Below are positions 7,986 through 15,514 of a stretch of DNA of 64,000 bases, one piece after another. A model generated the notes under the pieces. It did no database searches. It saw only the letters and a list, made by a program, of their open reading frames with translations, and was not told the origin of the DNA. The DNA comes from Pseudanabaena minima (GTDB lineage Bacteria; Cyanobacteriota; Cyanobacteriia; Pseudanabaenales; Pseudanabaenaceae): the NCBI RefSeq assembly GCF_051131155.1, contig NZ_CP159508.1:1054001-1118000 (forward strand), written 5' to 3'. Every line of letters starts with the position of its first letter. The stretch's first letter is position 1. The position numbers and the translations under genes are program-made.

Positions 7986-8522
7986 ATGAAAATCTCTCAA
8001 CTTTTAGCAATTCCTTTACTCGCTGCCCTTGCTATTCCACTTGCTGCTCAAGCTTCTATCGAAACTTCCCAATCTCAAGTATCTACAACAAAATCACTTG
8101 TAGCCCAGCAGTCTACAGATACCAATGCTGAAGCTTTGCTTGAAGAAATTACCGAACTCCAAAAGCGACCCTGTGATGGCTACAACAGGACGGTCACAAA
8201 GGGAGTTAATACGTACAACATTTGTGGCAGTCGTGCTGGTGGACGTGGATCTTCACCACAACTCTCTGCTGCATCACAGTCTAGTAATGTTGTTGAGGCT
8301 AGTGTCCTCTATACTTACCACTACAACGGCAAAGTGGCGGCGATTACCTATTTTGAAGGCGATGGTTTTAGCACACTCGCTTTTGATCGGAGGGGAAAGT
8401 TGCAAGCAGAATTAACTAATAGCAGTTCCTCTTTGCGAACTACCTTTACTAAAACAGAACGCGATCGCCTCGAAAAACTTGCTAGGGAAGGTGGAACGAA
8501 TATTCTCTCTAAATTCAAATAA
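7986..8522 (+). CDS. Secreted domain-B protein
   Basis: 178 aa. A signal peptide ends near LAAQA. A spacer follows, then domain B (residues about 48-178): RPCDGYNRTV, YNICG, VLYTYHYNGKVAAITYFEGDG, and the C-terminal signature TERDRLEKLAREGGTNILSKFK. The same ending occurs in the proteins at 6731 and 9389. Two Cys (PCD and NICG) match the two Cys of the other copies. A recurring 'solvent-exposed strand, then basic helix' layout suggests a small globular periplasmic domain. Function unknown. Confidence 0.72.
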   Translation: MKISQLLAIPLLAALAIPLAAQASIETSQSQVSTTKSLVAQQSTDTNAEALLEEITELQKRPCDGYNRTVTKGVNTYNICGSRAGGRGSSPQLSAASQSSNVVEASVLYTYHYNGKVAAITYFEGDGFSTLAFDRRGKLQAELTNSSSSLRTTFTKTERDRLEKLAREGGTNILSKFK

Positions 8523-8567
8523 ATGTGCCTTCGTTTCATCTTCCATCAACATCATCACAAATCACCC

Positions 8568-9173
8568 ATGAAAAACGCTATCTGTCTCTCCTTAGCTGTC
8601 AGCCTTACTAGCCTGCTCCCCGCAGCTTTTCCTGCCCATGCCCAGAGTGGTCACAACCTCCTCAGTGCTAGTCAAAAAGCATCCCTCAAATCCCTCGGTA
8701 TCAAGGTCGCTATTCCCAAGTATGTGCCTCAAGGCTTTCGAGTCGCAGCGATCAGAACTGAGCCATGTCGTGCTGGCGATCAAAGAGATGCGAATGGAGT
8801 TTGTCGTTTTGGACCTGACTATACGGTGTTATATCGCAATTCTCAAAATCACTGTTTTGTAGTCCGTGCGACTGGCGGTGGTATTGGTGGTCCTAGTGGT
8901 CAATACACCCGTGCTGTCGATACCAACCTTTTGGGCAAGGTGGATGTTAATGTTGGCATAGGTATGGGTGAGCCGATTACAGAAGCGATCGCCAATACTC
9001 CCCAAGCAAATCTCTGGACTTTTCCCGCAGGTAACTCACCCTTTTACGCGGTGGCAACCCGTCAAGGCAGAGGCGATCAAATTGACTCCACTGCTACCTG
9101 TAGCACAAGAGCCCATATGACTCCCAATAAGTTTATAAAAATTGTGCAATCCCTAGAATGGCTACCACAATAA
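8568..9173 (+). CDS. Secreted domain-A protein
   Basis: About 201 aa from ATG 8568. The longer frame from 8523 places a His-rich stretch before the signal and is rejected. The signal peptide ends near PAHAQ. Nearly all the rest is domain A, strongly similar to residues 75-237 of the lipoprotein at 6731: VPQGF, RTEPC, DANGVCRFGP, YRNSQNHCF, ATGGGIGGPS, AIANTPQ, GNSPFYAV, HMTPNKFIKIVQSLEWLPQ. It stops right where the other protein enters its linker, and a remnant of that linker is present downstream at about 9287. It therefore looks like a fusion gene that lost its second domain. Confidence 0.75.
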   Translation: MKNAICLSLAVSLTSLLPAAFPAHAQSGHNLLSASQKASLKSLGIKVAIPKYVPQGFRVAAIRTEPCRAGDQRDANGVCRFGPDYTVLYRNSQNHCFVVRATGGGIGGPSGQYTRAVDTNLLGKVDVNVGIGMGEPITEAIANTPQANLWTFPAGNSPFYAVATRQGRGDQIDSTATCSTRAHMTPNKFIKIVQSLEWLPQ

Positions 9174-9189
9174 ATACCTCTGGTATAGC

Positions 9190-9281
9190 GGTTTTCAAGC
9201 GAGTGCATACTCATTTGAAAACCAAAAAACAATCACAATAAGAGTTTTAAGTTTTCATTTTGCCTACGGCAAAATGAAAAC
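9190..9281. repeat. Two hairpins between domain-A gene and linker remnant
   Basis: 9190-9198 pairs with 9215-9223 (GGTTTTCAA / TTGAAAACC), and 9251-9264 pairs with 9268-9281 (GTTTTCATTTTGCC). Together they look like a small palindromic insertion. They lie exactly between the end of the domain-A gene and the leftover linker DNA, which suggests the repeat entered an older, longer gene. Confidence 0.55.
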
Positions 9282-9286
9282 TCCTA

Positions 9287-9325
9287 TATCTTCAACCTTT
9301 TCTCAAGAAGAACTGGAAGAAAATG
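9287..9325 (+). pseudogene. Remnant of the A-B linker
   Basis: The DNA reads tcaagaagaa then ctggaagaaaa, closely matching the linker of the gene at 6731 (tcaagaagaagttgaagaaaa) that encodes SQEEVEEN. Here it encodes SQEELEEN but has no start and soon meets a stop (TAG in GCATCTAG). It supports an ancestral A-B fusion at this locus whose domain B has since been lost or replaced. Confidence 0.55.
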
Positions 9326-9388
9326 GTAGTTTGACAAGAGGCATCTAGAAAAATCAACCAATTACTACACAACAGAAAAACCTAAAAC

Positions 9389-10330
9389 ATGAAATTCATC
9401 CCCATCAGTATAATTTCTGCTTCGCTTCTATTGGGCGCTCCCTTGACAGTTCAAGCCAATACCAATAAGGCTGAATCTTTGCACAAAGCCTTTGAGGAGA
9501 TTGACAAACAGTCTTGTGACGATCGCAAATCAGTCGTTGAGAAAAGCTTGGTATATAGTGCTTGTACTGCCAATGTAGGAGGTCGCGATCAATTTAGGTT
9601 TATTTCTGTATCATCAAGTATTGTTGAAACTGGGGATGGAATTGGCTATTGGTATTACCCCAATGGGAAGGTGGTGGCAATTCGCTTTTTCCATACCGAT
9701 GAGCTATTTATGTTTGATGGTGACGGCAAGCTGCAAGCGGAATTAATCCGCGCCCAAAAGGTGATGGTCAATGGTCAAGAGCAGTTTCAAAATCGCTCCA
9801 TCCGCACTAATTTTGATCAAGAGGAACGCGATCGCCTCGAAAAACTTGCTAAAGGTGGCGGAGAGGATATTCTCTCTAAATTCAGATCTAAATCTAAACA
9901 GATGGCTCCTAAAACAGTCGGTACAGCCAATCTATGTAACAAAGCCATCAGACAAGGCACTATCCGTTTAGAATCCATTCCCAATGTGACAATAGTGACA
10001 CGCAATACTAAATTTGCTCCACTGCTCAGCCCTTATCCAAATGTCGAAGCTGGACTTAATCGCCGCTACACATTTGCTCTGAGTGGTAGCGGAGTTGCGA
10101 ATGTATGGAAAGCGCCTGAAATGAGGCTTGAGATTGCACGGCAGATTATCAACAGTTGCGCTGGTGTAGCTGCGGTTACTTTTGCACGTAATGGCACGGG
10201 TGAATCTGGGACTGTAGGACTGTTTCCTGATGGCTCAATTAAGCCATTTGCCTGCGCTGGAGACTTTGATCCGCGCACTCGCAAGAGAATACCACCCATA
10301 ACTTGGGGACGGCAGGCTTGCGATATCTAA
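9389..10330 (+). CDS. Secreted domain-B protein with extra C-terminal domain
   Basis: 313 aa. A signal peptide ends near VQA. Domain B (about residues 28-166) matches the proteins at 6731 and 7986: KQSCDDR, YSAC, SSSIVETGDGIGYWYYPNGKVVAI, RLEKLAKGGGEDILSKF. A second region of about 140 aa (NLCNKAIRQGTIRLE to WGRQACDI) has four Cys and no recognised family. It reads like a secreted recognition domain, with RLEIARQIINSC and ARNGTGESGTVGLFPDG as its most distinctive parts. It ends just before a strong palindrome at 10335. Confidence 0.72.
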   Translation: MKFIPISIISASLLLGAPLTVQANTNKAESLHKAFEEIDKQSCDDRKSVVEKSLVYSACTANVGGRDQFRFISVSSSIVETGDGIGYWYYPNGKVVAIRFFHTDELFMFDGDGKLQAELIRAQKVMVNGQEQFQNRSIRTNFDQEERDRLEKLAKGGGEDILSKFRSKSKQMAPKTVGTANLCNKAIRQGTIRLESIPNVTIVTRNTKFAPLLSPYPNVEAGLNRRYTFALSGSGVANVWKAPEMRLEIARQIINSCAGVAAVTFARNGTGESGTVGLFPDGSIKPFACAGDFDPRTRKRIPPITWGRQACDI

Positions 10331-10334
10331 TTCT

Positions 10335-10368
10335 CTCCCCAAGGAAAGCGATCGCTTTCCTTGGGGAG
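10335..10368. terminator. 34-bp perfect palindrome centred on a HIP1 site
   Basis: CTCCCCAAGGAAA then GCGATCGC then the exact complement, 34 bp in all, followed by GTTTAGTTTTTT. The T-run makes it a plausible intrinsic terminator for the gene ending at 10330. The HIP1 octamer sits exactly at the dyad centre. Confidence 0.7.
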
Positions 10369-10405
10369 GTTTAGTTTTTTAGCTATAGCAAAGCAACAGA
10401 TATCA

Positions 10406-10434
10406 GAAAAAGTCACGCTTTGCGTGGCTTTTTC
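10406..10434. terminator. Second hairpin, AAAAAG-CACGC type
   Basis: AAAAAGTCACGC and GCGTGGCTTTTT pair (with one G-T pair) around a TTT loop, with A- and T-rich flanks on both sides. It is a terminator-like hairpin that can work in either direction, just upstream of the oxidoreductase gene. Confidence 0.5.
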
Positions 10435-10478
10435 TTCGGAGCTTAGTATAGTTATAGAGCTTACAAATTTTATTGACC

Positions 10479-12080
10479 ATGTTACGAATTACCGAAATTA
10501 AGCTTCCACTCGATCATCCTGAAGATGCTCTGAAATTAGCAATTCTCAAAAAGCTGCAAATTAAGCCTGAAGAATTAACTAGTTATTCTATTTTTAAGCG
10601 CAGTTATGATGCTCGTAAGAAGACAGATATTTATTTGGTTTATATCGTTGATGTCGAAACTACTTTAGAGAAGCAATTAAGCGATCGCTTGTCTAAAGAT
10701 CCTCATGTTAAGCCCACACCTGACATGAGCTATAAGTATATAGCCAAGGCTCCCAATAGTTTAAAAACTCGCCCAATTGTAATTGGGATGGGACCAGCAG
10801 GGATGTTTGCTGGGCTAATGTTGGCGCAAATGGGATTTCGACCCATTATCTTAGAAAGAGGTAAAGCAGTACGCGATCGCACGGCGGATACCTTTAACTT
10901 TTGGAAGGGAAGAACCGAATTTAATCCTGAATCTAATGCTCAATTTGGTGAAGGCGGTGCAGGCACTTTCTCCGATGGGAAACTCTACAGCCAAGTCAAA
11001 GATCCGCAACATTATGGGCGTAAAGTTCTTACTGAATTTGTAAATGCAGGTGCATCTCCTGAAATTCTCTACATCAATAAACCCCATATTGGCACGCTTA
11101 AACTAGTCGGCATCGTTCAAAGTTTTCGTGCTCAAATTCAAGCTCTCGGTGGGGAAATTCGCTTTCAAAGTCGAGTGGAAGATATTGACATTCAAGACGG
11201 TAAAGCGAGAGGTGTCACCCTTGCTAATGGTGAATATATTGCTAGTAATCATATCGTTCTTGCTGTTGGTCATAGCGCCCGTGACACCTTCCAAATGCTC
11301 TACGATCGCGGCGTATATATTGAAGCCAAGCCTTTCTCGATTGGTTTTCGGATTGAACATCCACAAACTCTGATCGATCAAGCGAGATTTGGCAATTACG
11401 CAGGAAATAAAATTTTAGGTGCTGCTGATTATAAGTTAGTTCACCATTGTCAGAATGGACGTTCTGTTTATAGCTTCTGTATGTGTCCTGGGGGACTAGT
11501 TGTGGCGGCAACTTCTGAGGTTGGGCGGGTAGTTACGAATGGCATGAGTCAATATTCGCGTAATGAGCGGAATGCCAATAGCGGAATCGTGGTGGGAATT
11601 ACGCCCGACGATTATCCAGAGCATCCCCTTGCTGGCATTGATTTTCAGCGTCGCCTCGAATCTCGCGCCTTTGAGCTTGGTGGTGGAACCTATGCTGCTC
11701 CAGCCCAACTTGTGGGTGATTTTCTTGCCAACCGTCCTTCTCAAGATCTTGGTAAAGTTCATCCTTCCTATGCACCTAATGTGAATTTATGCGATTTGAG
11801 TGAAAGTTTGCCTGACTATGCGATCGCTGCAATTCGTGAGGCTTTACCTGCTTTTAACAAACAAATCAAAGGTTTTGCGATGGAAGATGCGATGCTTACG
11901 GGTGTGGAAACGCGCACTTCTTCACCGATTCGGATTAAACGTAATGAGAAATATCAGAGTCTCAATGTGGAAGGGCTTTTTCCTGCAGGAGAGGGCGCTG
12001 GCTATGCAGGCGGGATTCTCTCGGCAGGGATTGATGGGATTAAAGTCGCTGAGGCTGTAGCGTTGAGTATGAAAGGCTGA
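10479..12080 (+). CDS. FAD-dependent dehydrogenase (COG2509 type)
   Basis: About 533 aa from ATG 10479 (MLRITEIKLPLD); TTG at 10473 is an alternative. An N-terminal alpha/beta region of about 90 residues (LKLAILKKLQIKPEEL, SYSIFKRSYDARKK) precedes a Rossmann FAD site, VIGMGPAGMFAG. Further family marks are FGEGGAGTFSDGKL, GHSARDTF, FSIGFRIEHPQ, YSFCMCPGG and the C-terminal FAD contact GEGAGYAGGILSAGIDG. This is a widespread bacterial family of putative dehydrogenases whose physiological substrate is not established. It appears to be transcribed alone. Confidence 0.88.
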   Translation: MLRITEIKLPLDHPEDALKLAILKKLQIKPEELTSYSIFKRSYDARKKTDIYLVYIVDVETTLEKQLSDRLSKDPHVKPTPDMSYKYIAKAPNSLKTRPIVIGMGPAGMFAGLMLAQMGFRPIILERGKAVRDRTADTFNFWKGRTEFNPESNAQFGEGGAGTFSDGKLYSQVKDPQHYGRKVLTEFVNAGASPEILYINKPHIGTLKLVGIVQSFRAQIQALGGEIRFQSRVEDIDIQDGKARGVTLANGEYIASNHIVLAVGHSARDTFQMLYDRGVYIEAKPFSIGFRIEHPQTLIDQARFGNYAGNKILGAADYKLVHHCQNGRSVYSFCMCPGGLVVAATSEVGRVVTNGMSQYSRNERNANSGIVVGITPDDYPEHPLAGIDFQRRLESRAFELGGGTYAAPAQLVGDFLANRPSQDLGKVHPSYAPNVNLCDLSESLPDYAIAAIREALPAFNKQIKGFAMEDAMLTGVETRTSSPIRIKRNEKYQSLNVEGLFPAGEGAGYAGGILSAGIDGIKVAEAVALSMKG

Positions 12081-12094
12081 AACCTCAACGCATA

Positions 12095-12256
12095 TGTCCT
12101 AGTCAATACAAGTCGCTGTCATCTGGACTGTTTTGCCGCAGCTCTAAAGGGCTTTGGTACTTTAAGTCTTATGCAGGCGAAGAGGATCACTTCCAGTTAA
12201 CGAGTATTAACTTTGAAGGTAAATTTGCATCTCTGTATGAAGATGTGGCTTTTTAG
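12095..12256 (+). pseudogene. Possible 3' gene remnant, unknown family
   Basis: An open stretch ending in TAG reads CPSQYKSLSSGLFCRSSKG, then LWYFKSYAGEEDHFQLTSIN and FEGKFASLYEDVAF. The codons and composition look protein-like (aromatic and acidic), but no start codon precedes it. It may be the tail of a deleted gene or chance. I do not recognise it. Confidence 0.3.
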
Positions 12257-12276
12257 ACGAAATGGTGGCTTATAAA

Positions 12277-12921
12277 CTAAGACTTCAGCGCAGCAGTTGC
12301 AATCGTACAAAAGAATTCTTGGTGGCGATCGCTGTATCCTGTAATGGTAGTGACATTTACAAATCCAGCCATTTTTAAGGCTGCCTCTATCTCTGAAACT
12401 TCATAGCCAATGAAACCATGGTCGGCAAACTTTTGCTTTTCCAAAAAATCTTTAGAATTGTAACTGAGTAATAATTCGCCATCATCAGCTAAAACTCTGA
12501 AGCATTCACGGAAAACCTTACTAAGCTCTGTCCAAAAATAAATGGTGTTGACTGAGCAGATTTTGTTGACATATCTATCTGCAAAAGGTAATTGCATCGC
12601 ATCGGCTAAATAGAGTTCTATTTCACTTTTATTGATTTGAGTGCGAAATTTATGCTCACAGAGATCTAAGGCATCCTGTGATTGCTCAACGCCCGCAATT
12701 AGCTGGGGCAGAGCGGTATTGGCAATTTTCTCGATTAAGTAGCCGCCACCAAAGCCAATTTCAAGAACGCGATCATCTGCTTGTAAGTTGAGATGTTGCA
12801 AAACAAGATCGTTCATCATGGCATTGTTACTATTGAGAAACCTGATCAATAATTTGCCAAACCAGCCCTTAGGAAAGCCAAGTTGACTAGCCAAAAAAGC
12901 ACGAAATTTATTGATGATCAT
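12277..12921 (-). CDS. Class I SAM-dependent methyltransferase
   Basis: About 214 aa from ATG 12921, which overlaps the stop of the upstream gene by 14 bp; the longer frame from 13005 runs inside that gene. The SAM motif I is VLEIGFGGGYL, the acidic end of strand 2 is GVEQSQDAL, and DAMQLPFAD and VLADDGELLLSYN are the later motifs of a methyltransferase of the Methyltransf_11 type. The substrate is unknown; small-molecule or quinone-like substrates are common. It is coupled to the DUF4386 gene and probably co-translated. Confidence 0.85.
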   Translation of the reverse strand: MIINKFRAFLASQLGFPKGWFGKLLIRFLNSNNAMMNDLVLQHLNLQADDRVLEIGFGGGYLIEKIANTALPQLIAGVEQSQDALDLCEHKFRTQINKSEIELYLADAMQLPFADRYVNKICSVNTIYFWTELSKVFRECFRVLADDGELLLSYNSKDFLEKQKFADHGFIGYEVSEIEAALKMAGFVNVTTITGYSDRHQEFFCTIATAALKS

Positions 12922-13675
12922 TGTTTTTTGTTGGTTTGGGATTTGCGAATTTATCAAGATGTTCAAGCTTTGCAGGAGATACCAACAGTAACGAGAACCC
13001 CACAATCAACAGCCATATTTCCCAAAGTATAAAGCCAATCGGTGTTAACTCAATCGCGAGAATAGATGGTATTGCAGTGGCGAGAAGTTCGGTTTGTCCA
13101 ATCAATAACATTGGCGTTGTCATCATTCCGTACCAAGCAACCCAACGCTTAAAGATTGGCGATCGCAACATGGCAATTCCTACACCAATTGTCCAGCCAA
13201 TTAGAAGAGTTTGTCCTAAATGTTCACCAATCACAACCCCGCCATACTGATGTACTGCTTGATAAACAACTTTTACCGCTTCGCGAGTAGCTACACTTGA
13301 GACTGAATCGACATACAAATTTGCCAGTAACGGAACCACAAATACCCAACGCATTAAACCCACTGCCTGAAGTACGCCTGAAAGACATCCCATCGCCGTA
13401 GCGATCGCTAAATAAGGTGAACCTTGGCGATCAATAATCTTATGTAGCAGAATACTAGCAGGGATGAATAATAGAGCCGACAAACCAAAGGTAAACCACG
13501 TCAAAATTAGTTGTAACCCACCAGCATGAAACTTAGTCAGGACATCACCAATTGGTTTACGCAAAATGTCGTCATATTCAAAAATTTGTGTTAAGCGAAT
13601 GTATGGAACATTTAAAAATATAACCAATAGAACCAAGAAGATTCCTGTATAACGAACAAAATGTAAACGATTCAT
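12908..13675 (-). CDS. DUF4386-family membrane protein
   Basis: 255 aa with about six to seven hydrophobic segments and the central signature QAVGLMRWVFVVPLLA, which I associate with DUF4386 proteins. It is an integral membrane protein without known function. The stop overlaps the start of the methyltransferase, so the two form a translationally coupled pair. The AraC-type regulator at 14416 is a possible controller of this minus-strand group. Confidence 0.75.
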   Translation of the reverse strand: MNRLHFVRYTGIFLVLLVIFLNVPYIRLTQIFEYDDILRKPIGDVLTKFHAGGLQLILTWFTFGLSALLFIPASILLHKIIDRQGSPYLAIATAMGCLSGVLQAVGLMRWVFVVPLLANLYVDSVSSVATREAVKVVYQAVHQYGGVVIGEHLGQTLLIGWTIGVGIAMLRSPIFKRWVAWYGMMTTPMLLIGQTELLATAIPSILAIELTPIGFILWEIWLLIVGFSLLLVSPAKLEHLDKFANPKPTKNNDHQ

Positions 13676-13712
13676 TGTTAATCCTTATCAATTTTATCTA
13701 TCTACACAAAAG

Positions 13713-14306
13713 TTAGAAGCTATAACCAATACCAAGCAAAAGCCCCATATCTGCCTTGCGATCGCTTGGTAAACCAACATTCAACTGCACAGTTCCCGTG
13801 ATATTTCTGGATAGCGGTACATCCACTCCACCTGTGACGTGGGGAGCAATTTTTAACCCATCTTCATTTCTAAGCATCACACCACCACCGATAAAAGGCG
13901 ATAAAACAATCTGCTGAGAAGTTGCATCACGGATGGGAAAGTCAACTGTAAGATTCGAGGAAGAAGATGAAATTCCAGTTCCAAAAATCACTGTGTTATT
14001 GTGCATAGACAAGTTGTCAGTAAAGATTGTTTTAGAGAAAAGTGAAAACCCACTAGTGCCTAATGCTGAGGTGTTGCCACTTATCCCAATTGAACCACCA
14101 ACACCAATATAACCACGCTGGCGAATGGCTTCTGTTGTAAGCTTTCTCAGTTCTGATTCTTTTGAATCAGATTGTGAAATTTTATTTACTGGTGATTGGG
14201 AAAAAGTTTGAGATTGAGATTCTTGAACAAGGAAAATGCTACCTGTCAAAATCGTAGAAACAATTAATAATGAAATTTTTTTAGGTTGAATATATTTGTA
14301 AATCAT
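13713..14306 (-). CDS. Outer-membrane beta-barrel-like protein
   Basis: About 197 aa from the ATG at 14306, which gives a classical signal peptide (KYIQPKKISLLIVSTILTG, cleavage near ESQSQ). The mature part is Gly/Ser-rich with alternating hydrophobic strands (GYIGVGGSIGISG, FIGGGVMLRN, LLLGIGYSF). A terminal Phe is typical of Bam-dependent outer membrane proteins. It is probably an eight-strand-type barrel. It precedes the DUF4386/methyltransferase genes on the same strand (37 bp gap) and diverges from the AraC regulator. Confidence 0.65.
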   Translation of the reverse strand: MIYKYIQPKKISLLIVSTILTGSIFLVQESQSQTFSQSPVNKISQSDSKESELRKLTTEAIRQRGYIGVGGSIGISGNTSALGTSGFSLFSKTIFTDNLSMHNNTVIFGTGISSSSSNLTVDFPIRDATSQQIVLSPFIGGGVMLRNEDGLKIAPHVTGGVDVPLSRNITGTVQLNVGLPSDRKADMGLLLGIGYSF

Positions 14307-14415
14307 GGGTTTGCGTGAGGTGGTAATTTCCATTGCTGTTAAATTAAAGCTAAGACTTTTTGCTAAAATCCAACATGACGTAACACGCCAGAAAATTGAC
14401 TTTTGATGCCAAGTT

Positions 14416-15465
14416 ATGGGAAAAGTAATTTCCGATCCAAGTCAAGAAAACCATCAAGAGGCGAAATTTTCAGTAGCGATCGCTCGTGATATTTTGCAGT
14501 ATGTCGCAGCGCAAGGGGTCGATTTGCAAGATATTTACCGTTCAACCAAGATTGAATCAGCTTGGCTAGAAGACCCTGATCGCCAAATCTCAGGAGAATT
14601 GCTCAAGCATTTGTGGCGAGAAGCGATTATCAAAACAGGCGATCGCGATCTTGGTTTGCATATTGGGGAAGCTTTTGACTTGCCAGCGATCGGGCTTCTT
14701 GGCTATGTTTTACTGAATTGCAAACACTATGGACAGGTTCTCGAAAAACTATCGCAATACACTCGTCTTTTTAGTCAGGGCATAGCCATTCATCATCATA
14801 TTTTGGATGGTTTCGTATGTTGCGACTGCAAAATTGTTGGAGGGGTCAAAAATTATCTCCTAGATGAGCCGAGACATCCTATTGAAAGCACATTTTCAGC
14901 CTTGTATAAAGCCACTCAAAAGCTTACAGGGAAAAGCTTACAACTTCATGATGTTTGGTTTCAACATAATGCTCCATCAGATTGTTCTGAACATGAGCGC
15001 ATTTTCCAAAGTCAAGTGAAATTTTCGCAATCAATTAACAGAATGATTTTTTCAGCAGATGTCCTTAATTGGGAAGTGCGATCGGCTAATGCAAACTTGC
15101 TTTCAATGTTTGAAAGCCATGCAAGCAAAATGCTCACAAATCTATCTAAAGATTCCAAATTCAGTCATAAAGTGATCAAAATAATTGTTCAGAATTTGCA
15201 TGGGGAAGCGCCGCCAATTGAGATGATCGCGCATACCTTGATGCTTAGTGTGCGACAACTTCAGAGAGAACTACAAATTGAGAACACATCCTATCAACAA
15301 ATTCTTGATGATACTCGCAAGGAAATAGCCTTAAAACATATTCAAAACGAGCAAACTTCAATTCACGATTTGGCTTTTTTATTAGGATTCTCCGAGCCAA
15401 GTGCCTTTTATCGCGCTTTTAAAAGATGGACAGGACAGACTCCTCGTAGTTATCGCTCCGCTTAA
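14416..15465 (+). CDS. AraC-family transcriptional regulator
   Basis: 349 aa. Residues about 20-210 resemble the ligand-binding arm of the OruR/Arabinose_bd type (GLHIGEAFDLPAIGLLGYVLLNC). The last 100 residues form two helix-turn-helix units (MIAHTLMLSVRQLQRELQ and DLAFLLGFSEPSAFYRAFKRWTGQTP). It diverges from the barrel/DUF4386/methyltransferase group, with about 110 bp between the start codons, so it likely regulates that group and itself. The effector is unknown. Confidence 0.88.
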   Translation: MGKVISDPSQENHQEAKFSVAIARDILQYVAAQGVDLQDIYRSTKIESAWLEDPDRQISGELLKHLWREAIIKTGDRDLGLHIGEAFDLPAIGLLGYVLLNCKHYGQVLEKLSQYTRLFSQGIAIHHHILDGFVCCDCKIVGGVKNYLLDEPRHPIESTFSALYKATQKLTGKSLQLHDVWFQHNAPSDCSEHERIFQSQVKFSQSINRMIFSADVLNWEVRSANANLLSMFESHASKMLTNLSKDSKFSHKVIKIIVQNLHGEAPPIEMIAHTLMLSVRQLQRELQIENTSYQQILDDTRKEIALKHIQNEQTSIHDLAFLLGFSEPSAFYRAFKRWTGQTPRSYRSA

Positions 15466-15514
15466 ATGAAAGCTACTATAATGATTGAGCCGACTATTGC
15501 CATTTGGATCGCTA

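Noticed and set aside
11103..11784. Several open frames on both strands inside the FAD oxidoreductase gene
   Set aside because: All overlap a clearly coding, motif-rich gene in other frames and have no features of their own.
15466..15514. Cobalamin riboswitch before cobN
   Set aside because: Only about 50 bp separate cobN from the AraC gene; no B12-box-like sequence or room for the structure.
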